A stretch of DNA of 64,000 nucleotides. It comes from Hyphomicrobiaceae bacterium. Its GTDB lineage: Bacteria; Pseudomonadota; Alphaproteobacteria; Rhizobiales; Ancalomicrobiaceae. Positions 47,708 through 57,660 of the stretch are shown here, in pieces (position 1 is the first letter of the stretch; every line of letters starts with the position of its first letter). The notes under the pieces are model-generated. The model was not told the origin of the DNA and searched no databases. It saw only the letters and a program-made list of their open reading frames with translations. Where the stretch lies: assembly GCA_016793065.1 (NCBI GenBank), contig JAEULV010000012.1, positions 26,705-90,704 on the forward strand, read 5' to 3'. Both the position numbers and the translations under genes were made by a program.

Positions 47708-49189
47708 TCAGGCCATTTTCGATATCTTTTCGATGACGTCGCGGGCGAGATGTTCGTCGCCAGTACCGCGAACGTCCATCCAATAGCGCCAAGCTCGTCG
47801 CTCGTTGCCCTCACGCATCAGGCTCACTGCCTCAAGCATGTCGAGTTCGCCGATTGGCTCTTCGACATCGACGTAGAGCCGTACCGAGGGATTAACCTGA
47901 TCCGGGCAGGGCAAGAGCCGGAAAACATCTGCCCCGTCGAACCAGTAACAGGCATGCCGGCGCGTGACGATTTCGGTCGTCAGGATCGTTGGCTGCGATG
48001 CGATGAAGCGGGCCAACCGGATCAGTCGATCGTGAATCAGGATCGGGTATCGAGCCGCCAGCCGTCGAATGCTGTCGCTCGCGGGCGAGCAGACACCGAT
48101 CGACCAGCCGGGCCAACGCCAAGTCGTGTGACGGACGCGATCTGGTGGCGGGATCGGGCCACCAGCTTCCTCGCGGCCTGCGAGTGTCGGTGCCGCGCCT
48201 GGAGACGCCGGGCGCTCCGGCGCGGCAGGGTACGGCCAGTTCGGATAAGGATAGGGCGGCGGACGGCCGTTTGCGTGGATTTCAAATCTGGGGCTGCGAA
48301 AGGCGTCTGAATCATTCTCATCAAAATAACGCACACGCGTGATGACAAGCTTAGCACTCAGATCGTTCTGCCGTGCCCAAGCAAGACATCGCGCTGGTTC
48401 GCCTGCAATGACGCCGATTGTATTGCCGGATGGAAGAACGAGCAGATAGCGAGGCTCGGGGTCGCCAAGCCGGGGGCGCATGTCTTGTGCATCCATCACA
48501 CAATTGGCCACCAATTCACCGGCATGCGGTCTTAGCGCCTCCCAATGATAAAGCTGCGCCTCGAATTCGCTGACGATCCGCTTCCAGCCCGGTTGACCCG
48601 GGATATCGTCGGGGTCCGGCAACGGCGCATCTGGGGCAAGGCCTGTTGCCAGCCAAGCGCGGAAGCGAAGCCGCAGATCCGCCATGCGCACACGGCGTGC
48701 GCCGTCGCTATCCTGTTCAAGCTCCTCAAGGATCACCCGCCCCGCGAAGGGCTTGCCATCGCCGGAAAGCCGCGTCTCGAAATCGCGACGATCAACGCCA
48801 GTGATCTCGCCGACAAGCGAGTGTCCGGCATCCATCAATGCCGCCAGCGGCGTGTTCAAAGTACGCGGAACCCAGCCGATACGCTCGCCGCCCGGGACGT
48901 GAATTGCGATCGCGTTGGCATCGTAACCATTCGACCGATCGCGAACGAGTTGTACGCGCATCGAAGTGGTCAGTGTGTCGATGACGGCGGCAATGGCTTT
49001 CTGATAGCTGAGCCCGGCCACTTCTGCGTCAGGCAGCAGCAATGCCGGCTGCACAAGCGATGGCGCCGGGGTAAACATCGGCTGCGATGGAACCACTGGC
49101 GCGACAGCCAAGGCACCGGCTGCCTGCAGGAACCGGCGGCGACGGGCATCGACCGGATCGTCGGGATTTCCAAACTGCCCGCCAGACAT
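47708..49189 (-). CDS. HIRAN-domain protein with twin-arginine-like signal
   Basis: A 493-residue protein. The N terminus RRRRFLQAAGALAVAPVVP looks like a Tat signal. A HIRAN domain follows (about residues 75-150: VQLVRDRSNGYDANAIAIH, GERIGWVPRTLNTPLAALMDAGH). HIRAN domains usually bind DNA 3' ends in repair helicases, so export is odd. The remaining 340 residues are unrecognised, with a Pro-rich linker (PPPYPYPNWPYPAAPERP) in the middle. Base composition is lower in GC than neighbours and it lies 35 bases from tRNA-Val. Start ATG at 49189; a GTG three bases earlier is possible. Confidence 0.75.
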   Translation of the reverse strand: MSGGQFGNPDDPVDARRRRFLQAAGALAVAPVVPSQPMFTPAPSLVQPALLLPDAEVAGLSYQKAIAAVIDTLTTSMRVQLVRDRSNGYDANAIAIHVPGGERIGWVPRTLNTPLAALMDAGHSLVGEITGVDRRDFETRLSGDGKPFAGRVILEELEQDSDGARRVRMADLRLRFRAWLATGLAPDAPLPDPDDIPGQPGWKRIVSEFEAQLYHWEALRPHAGELVANCVMDAQDMRPRLGDPEPRYLLVLPSGNTIGVIAGEPARCLAWARQNDLSAKLVITRVRYFDENDSDAFRSPRFEIHANGRPPPYPYPNWPYPAAPERPASPGAAPTLAGREEAGGPIPPPDRVRHTTWRWPGWSIGVCSPASDSIRRLAARYPILIHDRLIRLARFIASQPTILTTEIVTRRHACYWFDGADVFRLLPCPDQVNPSVRLYVDVEEPIGELDMLEAVSLMREGNERRAWRYWMDVRGTGDEHLARDVIEKISKMA

Positions 49190-49281
49190 CACTCCACCCG
49201 CCTACCAACCGAACGAGATCGGGGTATCTTATCGCATCGGAGACATTACGCAACCCTCCGTTGTTTTCGGACGATAGACGA

Positions 49282-49305
49282 AGCCCGCGCCGGGGAGCGC
49301 GGGCT
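49282..49305 (-). terminator. probable terminator of mmsA
   Basis: AGCCCGCGC (49282-49290) pairs with GCGCGGGCT (49297-49305), about 30 bases after the mmsA stop. T-content after the stem is modest. Confidence 0.6.
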
Positions 49306-49335
49306 TGTTGCATTGGCGAGGATTGCCGGGTCGGC

Positions 49336-50832
49336 TCACTTCATCGTCGGGATGACGAATTCGGCGCCGTCCTTGATGCCGGAGGGCCAGCGGGCGGTGA
49401 CGGTCTTGGTCTTGGTGTAGAAGCGGACCGCGTCGGGGCCGTGCTGGTTGAGATCGCCGAAGGACGAGCGCTTCCAGCCGCCGAAGGTGTAGTAGGCGAG
49501 CGGAACCGGGATCGGGACGTTGATGCCGACCATGCCGACATTGACCCGGCTGGCGAAGTCGCGGGCGGCGTCGCCGTCGCGGGTGAAGATCGCCGTGCCG
49601 TTGCCGTATTCGTGGTCGTTGGTCAGCTTCAGCGCCTGCTCGTAGGTCTTGGCGCGGACGACCGAGAGCACGGGGCCGAAGATCTCTTCCTTGTAGATGC
49701 GCATGTCCGGCGTGACGTTGTCGAACAGGCAGCCGCCCATGTAGAAGCCGTTCTCGTAGCCCTGCATGGTGAAGCCGCGACCGTCGACGACCAGCGTGGC
49801 GCCTTCCTCGATGCCGAGATCGACATAGCCCTTGACCTTGTCGAGGTGGGCCTTGGTGACCATCGGGCCGAAATCGGCGGAGGGATCGGTCGACGGGCCG
49901 ATCTTGAGGCTCTCGACGCGCGGCACCAGTTCGCGCATCAGGCGATCGGCAGTGTCGTCGCCGACCGGCACGGCGACGGAGATCGCCATGCAGCGCTCGC
50001 CGGCGGAGCCGTAGCCGGCGCCGATCAGGGCATCGACGGTCTGCTTCATGTCGGCGTCCGGCATGATCACCATGTGGTTCTTGGCGCCGCCGAAGCACTG
50101 GGCGCGCTTACCGCTGGCGGCGGCGCGGGCATAGATGTACTGGGCGATCGGGGTGGAGCCAACGAAGCCGACGGCCTGGATGTCCGGATCGTCGAGGATG
50201 GCGTCGACGGCTTCCTTGTCGCCATTGACGACGTTGAAGATGCCGGGCGGCAGGCCGGCCTCGAGGAACAGCTCGGCGAGGCGCATCGGCACCGACGGGT
50301 CGCGCTCGGACGGCTTCAGCACGAAGGCATTGCCGCAGGCGATGGCCGGGCCGGCCTTCCACAGCGGGATCATCGCCGGGAAATTGAAGGGGGTGATGCC
50401 GGCGACGACGCCGAGCGGCTGGCGCATGGAGAACATGTCGATGGCCGGGCCGGCGCCGTCGGTATATTCGCCCTTCATCATGTGGGGAATGCCGATCATC
50501 GCCTCGACCACTTCCAGGCCGCGCTGGATGTCGCCCTTGGCGTCGACGACGGTCTTGCCGTGCTCCCGCGCCAGGAGGTCGGCGAGGCTGTCATATTCGC
50601 GGTGCACGAGTTCGAGGAACTTCATCAGCACGCGGGCGCGGCGCTGCGGGTTGGTGGCGCCCCAGGCGGCCTGCGCCGCCTTGGCGTTCTCGACGACGGC
50701 GCGCACCTCGGCGGTGGTGGCCAGCGCCACGCGCGCCTGAACCTCGCCGGTCATCGGCAGGAACACATCGCCGAAGCGGCCGGACGTGCCCGCCACTTCC
50801 TTGCCACCGACAAAATGTCCGATCGTGCGCAT
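49336..50832 (-). CDS. mmsA: CoA-acylating methylmalonate-semialdehyde dehydrogenase
   Basis: A 498-residue aldehyde dehydrogenase that turns methylmalonate semialdehyde or malonate semialdehyde into propionyl-CoA or acetyl-CoA in valine, thymine or inositol breakdown. Motifs: ITPFNFPAMIPLW, GFVGSTPIAQYIY, FGGAKNHMVIMPDAD (the GGAKNH segment is MMSDH-specific) and the nucleophile in GSAGERCMAISV. Start at 50832. Single gene; the amidase gene upstream is co-oriented 235 bases away. Confidence 0.95.
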   Translation of the reverse strand: MRTIGHFVGGKEVAGTSGRFGDVFLPMTGEVQARVALATTAEVRAVVENAKAAQAAWGATNPQRRARVLMKFLELVHREYDSLADLLAREHGKTVVDAKGDIQRGLEVVEAMIGIPHMMKGEYTDGAGPAIDMFSMRQPLGVVAGITPFNFPAMIPLWKAGPAIACGNAFVLKPSERDPSVPMRLAELFLEAGLPPGIFNVVNGDKEAVDAILDDPDIQAVGFVGSTPIAQYIYARAAASGKRAQCFGGAKNHMVIMPDADMKQTVDALIGAGYGSAGERCMAISVAVPVGDDTADRLMRELVPRVESLKIGPSTDPSADFGPMVTKAHLDKVKGYVDLGIEEGATLVVDGRGFTMQGYENGFYMGGCLFDNVTPDMRIYKEEIFGPVLSVVRAKTYEQALKLTNDHEYGNGTAIFTRDGDAARDFASRVNVGMVGINVPIPVPLAYYTFGGWKRSSFGDLNQHGPDAVRFYTKTKTVTARWPSGIKDGAEFVIPTMK

Positions 50833-51066
50833 GGGGATCTCCTCGGGGGTCGCTCTCAACCGGCGCCCTTTGCTGCTCGTCACATTGGAAACCGGCCGGG
50901 CGCGATCGCCCGGGTATCGGTCTCGACTGGATAGTAAACCCGGCGCCCTGTTTAATGCGAGGGGTCCGCCCGAGGTAGACGGGAAACTTCAAGGCCATTG
51001 TGCAGCATTGGGGGAGGCGGACGGTCGCGGGCCGGCGCGCGGCCGACCGGCTTTCGACGGATGCCG

Positions 51067-52431
51067 TCAGCGCTCGACGACAACGCGCTCGACCGCCTCG
51101 GCGACGTCGAGCAGATCGGCATCGGCGCCGGTGGCGCCAACGACCATCATGCCGACCGGCTCGTCGCCGACGAGATGCAGCGGCAGGGTGACCGCCGGGC
51201 GGTCGAGCAGGTTGAAGGCCATGGTGTTGCGAAGCGCCAGGATGTTGTTGGCGGAGAACTTCTCGTCGGAGGCGAGGTCGCCGAGACGCGGCGGCAGGAT
51301 GGCGACGGTGGGGGCGAGGATGGCATCGAAGCCGTGGGTGGCGGCATCGGCGGCGTGGGCCATGGCGTCGCGGATGGCGTGCATCTCGATGAAATCGGCG
51401 GCGGAAATCGACCGGCCGCGCTCCAGCCGCATGCGCACGCGCGGATCGTAGGCGGCGGCGATGTCGGCGTCGGCGAGGAAGTTGCGGTGGACGTGATAGG
51501 CCTCGGCGCCGCCGATCGATCCGAGCGCGTTGATTTCCTTGACGCGCTCGACCGCCGGGACGACGACGTCGACGACATGGGCGCCCTTGGCGGAGAGCTT
51601 GCGCACCACCTGCTCGAAGCGGTTGGAAACGATCGGGTCGATCAGGTCGTGAACCAGCGTGCGCAGCACGCCGAGGCGCAGGCCCTCGAAGCGGCGCTCG
51701 CGGCCGGGGCCGACCGGCAGGCCGGCCATGACCTGGTCGATGAGGCGGCAATCGGCGACGGTGCGGGCGATGGGGCCGACGGTATCGAGCGTCGGCGACA
51801 GCGGGAAGCTGCCGTCGGTGGGAACGCGGCCGCGGGAGGGCTTGAAGCCGACGAGGCAGTTCCAGGCGGCGGGAATGCGGATCGAGCCGCCGGTGTCGGT
51901 GCCGACGGAGGCAAAGCACATGTTCTCGGCGACGGCGACGGCGGCGCCGGAGGACGAGCCGCCGGGGACGCGGTGCTCGGACTTGCGCCAGCGGTTGCGC
52001 GGGGTGCCGAAGTGCGGGTTGATGCCGATGCCGGAATAGGCGAACTCGGTCATGTTGGTGCGACCGATGATCACAGCACCGGCGGCGCGCAGGCGGGCGA
52101 CGATGGTCGCGTCCTTGCGGGCGGGCTCGGCGTTCCACAGGATCTTGGAGCCGCAGGTGGTCGGCAGGCCGGCGATGTCGAACAGATCCTTGACCGACAG
52201 GATCATGCCGGCGAGCGGCGGCAGGGCACGGCCGGCGCGGCGCCAGGCATCGGCGGCATCGGCCTCGGCGCGGGCGGATTCGGCCAGGACATGCAGGAAG
52301 GTGGCCGGACCCTCGTCGTGCGGCTCGGCGATCTCGGCCAGCGCGACCTCGGTGAACTCGCGCGACGTGACGCGTCCCATCGACAGTTCGCGCTCGACTT
52401 CGGCGATGGAGAGCGGCGGCAGTTCGAGCAT
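51067..52431 (-). CDS. amidase signature family hydrolase
   Basis: A 454-residue enzyme with the Ser-cisSer-Lys triad: Lys in LSVKDLFDIAG, cis-Ser in GGSSSGAAVAV, and the nucleophile Ser in SVGTDTGGSIRIPAA. It hydrolyses an amide such as a carboxamide or aryl-amide, but is not GatA because its C-terminal half differs and gatB/C are absent. ATG at 52431 begins MLELPPLSIAEVEREL. Divergent from the SDR gene. Confidence 0.9.
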   Translation of the reverse strand: MLELPPLSIAEVERELSMGRVTSREFTEVALAEIAEPHDEGPATFLHVLAESARAEADAADAWRRAGRALPPLAGMILSVKDLFDIAGLPTTCGSKILWNAEPARKDATIVARLRAAGAVIIGRTNMTEFAYSGIGINPHFGTPRNRWRKSEHRVPGGSSSGAAVAVAENMCFASVGTDTGGSIRIPAAWNCLVGFKPSRGRVPTDGSFPLSPTLDTVGPIARTVADCRLIDQVMAGLPVGPGRERRFEGLRLGVLRTLVHDLIDPIVSNRFEQVVRKLSAKGAHVVDVVVPAVERVKEINALGSIGGAEAYHVHRNFLADADIAAAYDPRVRMRLERGRSISAADFIEMHAIRDAMAHAADAATHGFDAILAPTVAILPPRLGDLASDEKFSANNILALRNTMAFNLLDRPAVTLPLHLVGDEPVGMMVVGATGADADLLDVAEAVERVVVER

Positions 52432-52648
52432 GGCGGGCTCCGGCGACGGTGAGAATCTGGAAGGCGCGGACTTCCCCGCCATCTTGGCCGCGACGGGCGC
52501 GGCGTCAATGGCGACGCGGTGCATTGATCCGCACATGCCGAGATTGCGCATGCCCCCCTTGGCGACGGGGTTAGCGGGTGCTTAAGGTTCGCCCGCGCAG
52601 GCGTACCAGGGCAGTTGCTTCGCGCATGCACATTCAGGGGGAATGCGA

Positions 52649-53434
52649 ATGAAACTCGACAATTCGATCGCCGCGGTGGTGACCGGCGGGGCTTCGGGCC
52701 TTGGCGAGGCGACCGCGCGGCGGCTGGCGGCAGCCGGCGTCAAGGTGGCGCTGTTCGACATGAATGCCGAGCGCGGCGAGAAGGTCGCGGCCGAGATCGG
52801 CGGGCTGTTCGTCGCCGTCGACGTGACCAGCGACGAGAGCGTCACCGCCGGTCTGGCCAAGGCGCGGGCCGCCCATGGTCAGGAGCGGATCTGCGTCAAT
52901 TGCGCCGGCATCGTCATCGGCCGCACCACGGTCGGCAAGGACAAGGCGACGGGGGCGATGGTCGCCCACGACATCGCCTCGTTCGCCAAGGTGATCAACG
53001 TCAACCTCGTCGGCTCGTTCAACGTGGCGTCGAAGTCGGCGGCGGGCATGGCGGCGCATGATCCGGTCAACCGGGATGCCGAGCGCGGGGTGATCGTGTT
53101 CACCTCGTCGGTCGCCGCCGATGACGGCCAGTTCGGCCAGGCGGCCTATGCGGCGTCGAAGGCCGGCATTGCCGGGCTGACGCTGCCGATGGCGCGGGAT
53201 CTGGCGCGCAACGGCGTGCGGGTGATGGCGATCAAGCCGGGCCTGTTCCACACGCCGATGTTCGACAGCCTGACCGACGAGGTGCGGGCGTCGCTGGCGG
53301 CGACCGTGCCGTTCCCGTCGCGCCTCGGCTCGCCGACGGAATATGCCGACCTGGTGGCGGCGATCTGCGAGAACCCGATGCTGAATGGCTCGTCGATCCG
53401 TCTCGACGGCGCCATCCGGCTGGCGGCGAAGTGA
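52649..53434 (+). CDS. SDR-family 3-hydroxyacyl-CoA dehydrogenase-like
   Basis: A 261-residue short-chain dehydrogenase: NAD site TGGASGLGEATARRL, NNAG-equivalent VNCAGI, catalytic Ser (FTSSVAA), Tyr and Lys in YAASKAG. The overall sequence, including FDMNAERGEKVA and GLFHTPMFDSL, resembles HSD17B10/type II 3-hydroxyacyl-CoA dehydrogenases of beta-oxidation or branched-chain amino acid breakdown. ATG at 52649 has GGGGGAA at good spacing; 52643 is too close to it. Confidence 0.9.
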   Translation: MKLDNSIAAVVTGGASGLGEATARRLAAAGVKVALFDMNAERGEKVAAEIGGLFVAVDVTSDESVTAGLAKARAAHGQERICVNCAGIVIGRTTVGKDKATGAMVAHDIASFAKVINVNLVGSFNVASKSAAGMAAHDPVNRDAERGVIVFTSSVAADDGQFGQAAYAASKAGIAGLTLPMARDLARNGVRVMAIKPGLFHTPMFDSLTDEVRASLAATVPFPSRLGSPTEYADLVAAICENPMLNGSSIRLDGAIRLAAK

Positions 53435-53455
53435 GCAGGCAACATCGGCCAAGCA

Positions 53456-53502
53456 CCTCTCCCTTCCCTCCCGCCGTCGGGCGAGAGGCGAAGGGAGGGA
53501 CG
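53456..53502. repeat. palindromic intergenic repeat, first of two
   Basis: A region with TCCCTTC and GAAGGGA arms around a GC-rich centre, between the convergent SDR and DUF3126 genes. It resembles common REP-like intergenic palindromes. Confidence 0.4.
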
Positions 53503-53557
53503 GCCGGGCGCCATCATCCTCGGTGCTCGGACCGGATTTCGATCAGGTGGCGGGGCA

Positions 53558-53609
53558 ATCGCCCCTCATCCGCCCTTCGGGCACCTTCTCCCGGTCCCGG
53601 GAGAAGGGA
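53558..53609. repeat. palindromic intergenic repeat with 11-bp perfect stem
   Basis: CCTTCTCCCGG (53584-53594) and CCGGGAGAAGG (53597-53607) form a perfect 11-bp stem, preceded by GCCCCTCATCCGCCCTTCGG. This is a repeat type I recognise as widespread in rhizobial genomes. Placed between convergent genes, it could end both transcripts. Confidence 0.65.
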
Positions 53610-53672
53610 AAGATCAATGCCCGCTCTCAGCACAACAGGCGCGCGTTCGCGCCGGCTGGCAGGAGGAGAAAC

Positions 53673-53909
53673 TCACTCGTCCTCGAGGTCCATCTCGAGG
53701 ACCGCCATCTGGAAGCTCCACGAGGTTTCGCCGTCCTCGGTGTCCTTGTAGATCGGGCCGACGAAGTCCTCGCCGACGAAGACCTCGGCCATTTCCTTCT
53801 TCTTGATGTGCGGCACGACGCGGATCGACGGGTTCTTGAACAGGCGGCGGAAATACGCCTCCAGCTTCTTGGCTTCGTCCTTCGACAGAACCTTGCTTGC
53901 AACGGCCAT
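53673..53909 (-). CDS. DUF3126 family protein
   Basis: A 78-residue acidic protein (KVLSKDEAKKLEAYFRRLF, RVVPHIKKKEMAEVFVGEDF, YKDTEDGETSWSFQMAVLEMDLE) of the DUF3126 family, which is nearly confined to Alphaproteobacteria and has no known function. ATG at 53909 matches the family length; a longer frame runs upstream without support. Confidence 0.88.
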   Translation of the reverse strand: MAVASKVLSKDEAKKLEAYFRRLFKNPSIRVVPHIKKKEMAEVFVGEDFVGPIYKDTEDGETSWSFQMAVLEMDLEDE

Positions 53910-54045
53910 GATGCCCTCGTTGGCCCCGACGGGCGCTCGGTGATTTGGTCTTGCGACCGGGTTGGTCGGCGTCATCGCATGGTTCGCCGACGAGGTCAAA
54001 GCCGGGATGTGGACGAATCGGCTTGGCTGGCGGCGTTCGTCTTCC

Positions 54046-54132
54046 TGCCAGAAGCCGAAGGCGCTGACGCGCCCATCCTCCGGGGACACGCGAATTTCTC
54101 ATCTGGATCAGAGGCATGAGAAATTCGCGTCC
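54046..54132 (+). repeat. dispersed repeat, copy C (full, with 15-bp inverted repeat)
   Basis: Contains GAAGCCGAAGGCGCTGACGC, then CATCCTCCGGGGACACG, then a perfect 15-bp inverted repeat ACGCGAATTTCTCAT (54088-54102)/ATGAGAAATTCGCGT (54116-54130). The first half is shared with copies A and B, the whole with copy D at 63750-63837 (opposite strand). Between DUF3126 and the RNA methyltransferase 3' end. Confidence 0.85.
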
Positions 54133-54167
54133 GGAATACCATCGGTCATTTTCAATGCCCGATGGCA

Positions 54168-55427
54168 TCACTTCTTGCGGAAGGTGGCGACCAGCTCGAT
54201 GTGCGGGGTGAAGAGGAACTGGTCGATCGGCTCGACGGCGCTCATCTGGTAGCCGGCATCGATGAGATAGCGGGCGTCGCGGGCGAGCGTCGTCGGGTTG
54301 CACGAGACCGCGACGATCAGCGGCACGGCCGATTTCGCCAGCTCCTTGCACTGGGCGGCGGCGCCGTCGCGGGGCGGATCGAAGACGACGGCGTCGAAGT
54401 TCTTCAGTTCGGGTGCGAACATCGGCCGGCGATAGAGATCGCGGGCCTCGACCGTGAGCGGCTTCAGGCCGGTGGCGAAGCGGGCGGCGCGATCGAGGGC
54501 GGCGACGGCGTTCTTGTCGGATTCGACCGCGTGGACATGGGCGCGGCGAGCAAGGCGCAGGGCGAAGGTGCCGACGCCGCAGAACAGGTCGGCGACGCGC
54601 TTGGCCTTGCCGACGGCGGCGAGGACCCGGTCGGCCATCACCGCCTCGGCATCGACCACGGCCTGCAGGAAGGCGCCGGGCGGCGGGGCCACGGCGACGC
54701 CGCCGATATCGATCTGCGGCGCGATGCGCTCGACGATGATCTCGCCATTGATCGACAGGCGGGCGAAGCCAAGATCCAGCGTCATCTTCAACAGCGACTG
54801 GCGCGAGGCGGCGGCGAATTCGGCGTCGTTGATTGCGACGTCGAGCCCGGTCAGGGTCTCGGTCACCACCATGGTGGCGCCCTTTTTCGGCACCGACAGC
54901 GGCTCGGCCAGCCGGCGCAGGCGCGGCAGCGCCTCGATCAGCGCCGGGCGCAGGATGGCGCATTCCTCGATGTCGATGACGGTGTGGGCGAGGCGCTCGC
55001 GGAAGCCGACATGCAGCTTGCCGCCCTCGCGGCGAACCGCGAACACGGCGCGGCGGCGCGAGGCCGGCGGCACGGCGACCACCGGCAGGACCTCGGCCTC
55101 GATGCCGCGCTGCCGGAAGGTCTCGACCACGGCATCGCGCTTCCAGTCGCGATAGGCGTCGGGCGACATCATCTGCAGCAGGCAACCGCCGCAAGTGCCG
55201 AAATGCCGGCAGACCGGGACGACGCGGTGCGGGCTCGGGTCGACGACCTCGAGCAGGCGGCCGCGCCGGCCGTTGTGATCCTCGGCGATCTCGACGCGGA
55301 CGGTTTCGCCGGCAAGCGAGCCGGCAACGAAAATCGCGCCGTCCGCCGCATCGAAGATGCCGTCGCCGTGGGCGCCGAGGCGGTCGATGGTCAGGGTCTC
55401 GATTGTCAGGGTCTGGGGTTCGGTCAT
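54168..55427 (-). CDS. TrmA/RlmD-type 23S rRNA or tRNA uracil-C5 methyltransferase
   Basis: A 419-residue SAM-dependent enzyme. N-terminal TRAM domain (residues 5-64), then a 4Fe-4S motif C73-x5-C79-x2-C82 (VCRHFGTCGGC). The methyltransferase domain has DLFCGVGTFALRLA, FDPPRDG and the nucleophile/base region VAVSCNPTTLARDA. Either m5U in 23S rRNA (RlmC/D) or another m5U; the family is mixed in Alphaproteobacteria. ATG at 55427. Single gene. Confidence 0.9.
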   Translation of the reverse strand: MTEPQTLTIETLTIDRLGAHGDGIFDAADGAIFVAGSLAGETVRVEIAEDHNGRRGRLLEVVDPSPHRVVPVCRHFGTCGGCLLQMMSPDAYRDWKRDAVVETFRQRGIEAEVLPVVAVPPASRRRAVFAVRREGGKLHVGFRERLAHTVIDIEECAILRPALIEALPRLRRLAEPLSVPKKGATMVVTETLTGLDVAINDAEFAAASRQSLLKMTLDLGFARLSINGEIIVERIAPQIDIGGVAVAPPPGAFLQAVVDAEAVMADRVLAAVGKAKRVADLFCGVGTFALRLARRAHVHAVESDKNAVAALDRAARFATGLKPLTVEARDLYRRPMFAPELKNFDAVVFDPPRDGAAAQCKELAKSAVPLIVAVSCNPTTLARDARYLIDAGYQMSAVEPIDQFLFTPHIELVATFRKK

Positions 55428-55554
55428 GGCGAGGGTGATAGGCGCCACGGCGCCGGGCGGCAAGGCCATTCTCGCGAGAGCCGGCCAAAACCGGCGGCGC
55501 CGGGGCAGATTGGCTGCCCGGCGGCGCCGGTCTTGCTTTTCCCGGGGAGCGACG

Positions 55555-57660
55555 TCAGCCGAGCTTGCCGGTCAGCAGCAGGGCGAAGGCCTGCACCAGC
55601 GCGACTTCCTTCAGCCGGTCGAAGCGGCCGGCGGCGCCGCCATGGCCGGCATCCATGTTGGTCTTCAGCAGCAGCGGCGCGTCATTGGTGCGGGTGGCGC
55701 GCAGCCGGGCGATCCACTTGGCCGGCTCCCAATAGGTGACGCGCGGATCGGTGAGGCCGGCGACGGCGAGGATCGCCGGATAGGCCCTGGCGGCGACGTT
55801 GTCATAGGGCGAATAGGCGCGAATTGCCGCGAAGGCCACCGGGTCGTCGATGGGGTTGCCCCATTCCGGCCACTCGGGCGGCGTCAGCGGCAGGGTCGGG
55901 TCGAGCATGGTGGCGAGCACGTCGACGAAGGGGACCTCGGCGATGATGCCGGCGAACAGATCGGGGCGCATGTTGGCGATGGCGCCCATCAGCATGCCGC
56001 CGGCGGAGCCGCCCTGGGCGACGATGCGGTCAGGCGCGGTGAAGCCGCCGGCGACCAGATGCTCGGCGGCGCTGATGAAGTCGCGGAAGGTGTTGGCCTT
56101 GTGCTCGCGCCGTCCGTGGGCGTACCAGCGATAGCCCTTGTCCTTGCCGCCGCGCACATGGGCGATGGCATAGATGAAGCCGCGATCGACCAGCGACAGC
56201 GCCGTGGTCGAAAACGACGCCGGGATCGAGATCCCGTAGGCGCCATAGCCGTAGAGCAGGCACGGCGCGGAGCCGTCGAGCGCGGTCGCGCGGCGATAGA
56301 GCAGCGTCACCGGCACCGTCTCGCCGTCGTGGGCCGGGGCCATGACGCGGCGGGTGACATAGGCGGCCGGATCGTGACCGCTCGGCACTTCCTGCTCCTT
56401 GCGCAGCACCCGCTCGCGGCTCTCGACGTCGTAGTCGTAGACGCGGCTTGGTGTGGTCATCGAGGAATAGGTGAAGCGGATGGTGCGGGTGTCGTATTCG
56501 TAGCCGGCGGAAAGCCCGAGGGAATAGGCCTCCTCGTCGAAGGCGATGGTGTGCTCGGCGCCGCCGTCCCGGGCGCGGATGACGATGCGCGGCAGTCCCT
56601 CGAACCGTTCGAGCCGGACCAGATGGCCGGCGAGCGCGGTCGAGGACAGGATCAACGTGCCCGGCACGTGCGGCACCAGATCCAGCCAATTCTCCGGCCC
56701 CGGCGCCTGGACCGGGGCGACGACGATCTTGAAATCCTCGGCGCCGGCGAGATTGGTGCGGATCGCCAGCACGTCGCCCCAGTCGTCGACGTCGTATTCG
56801 TGGCCGGTGGCGCGGGCGGCGACCAGACGCGCCGGCTCAAGCGGGCTGGCGGCATCGATCAGGTGGACTTCCGAGGTCTCGTGATCATGGATGTCGATGG
56901 TGACGAAGCGGCCGGACTGGGTCTTGCCGATGCCGACGAAGAAACCGGCGTCCGCCTCCTCGTGGATCAGCGGATCGGTGGCTGGATCGGCGCCGAGGGT
57001 GTGGTGGAACACCCGGTTGGGGCAGTGGTTGTCGTCGACGCGAACATAGAAGAAGCCGGCGGAATCGGCAGTCCAGACGATGGCGCCGGTGGTTTCGGCG
57101 ACGACATCGTCGAGGTCTTGCGACGTTTCGGCCAGGCGCACCCGGATGGTGTGGTATTCGGAGCCGTTATCGTCATAGGACCAGGCGAGCAGCGCATGGT
57201 CGGGCGAATGACTGACGCCGCCGAGCTTGAAATAGGCGGTGGCGCTGGCGTGAACATTGGCGTCGAGCAGCACGATCTCGCCCTCGCCGTCACGGCCGAG
57301 GCGGACGATCTGCGGATGCTGCAGCCCCTCGCGGTAGCGGGTAGCATAGGCGAAGGGGCCGTCGGGGACGGGCACCGACGAATCATCCTGCTTGATGCGC
57401 GCCTTCATCTCCTCGAACAGCGTCGCCTGCAGCGCCTCGGTGGGGGCGAGGCAGGCGGCGGTGGCGGCATTCTCGGCGTCGAGATGGGCGCGGATCTCCG
57501 GGGCGAGCACGGAGGGATCGCGCATCACCTCCTGCCAGTTCTCCGCCCGCAGCCAGCCGTAATCGTCGTCGATCCGATTGCCGTGAACCGTCCGCGACGT
57601 CGGCCGGCGGGCGGCCAGCGGCGCGGTGGCGATCGGATGGGCTGGCATGGATACAGTCAT
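55555..57660 (-). CDS. ptrB: prolyl oligopeptidase family serine peptidase (oligopeptidase B)
   Basis: A 701-residue S9A peptidase: a beta-propeller in residues 60-400 covers the active site and limits substrates to short peptides. The hydrolase domain has [14 protein letters not shown] (nucleophile Ser), [11 protein letters not shown] (Asp) and MDAGHGG (His). OpdB-specific acidic residues suggest cleavage after Arg/Lys. Its ATG at 57660 overlaps the msrB stop by three bases (ATGA), so translation is coupled. Confidence 0.92.
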   Translation of the reverse strand: MTVSMPAHPIATAPLAARRPTSRTVHGNRIDDDYGWLRAENWQEVMRDPSVLAPEIRAHLDAENAATAACLAPTEALQATLFEEMKARIKQDDSSVPVPDGPFAYATRYREGLQHPQIVRLGRDGEGEIVLLDANVHASATAYFKLGGVSHSPDHALLAWSYDDNGSEYHTIRVRLAETSQDLDDVVAETTGAIVWTADSAGFFYVRVDDNHCPNRVFHHTLGADPATDPLIHEEADAGFFVGIGKTQSGRFVTIDIHDHETSEVHLIDAASPLEPARLVAARATGHEYDVDDWGDVLAIRTNLAGAEDFKIVVAPVQAPGPENWLDLVPHVPGTLILSSTALAGHLVRLERFEGLPRIVIRARDGGAEHTIAFDEEAYSLGLSAGYEYDTRTIRFTYSSMTTPSRVYDYDVESRERVLRKEQEVPSGHDPAAYVTRRVMAPAHDGETVPVTLLYRRATALDGSAPCLLYGYGAYGISIPASFSTTALSLVDRGFIYAIAHVRGGKDKGYRWYAHGRREHKANTFRDFISAAEHLVAGGFTAPDRIVAQGGSAGGMLMGAIANMRPDLFAGIIAEVPFVDVLATMLDPTLPLTPPEWPEWGNPIDDPVAFAAIRAYSPYDNVAARAYPAILAVAGLTDPRVTYWEPAKWIARLRATRTNDAPLLLKTNMDAGHGGAAGRFDRLKEVALVQAFALLLTGKLG

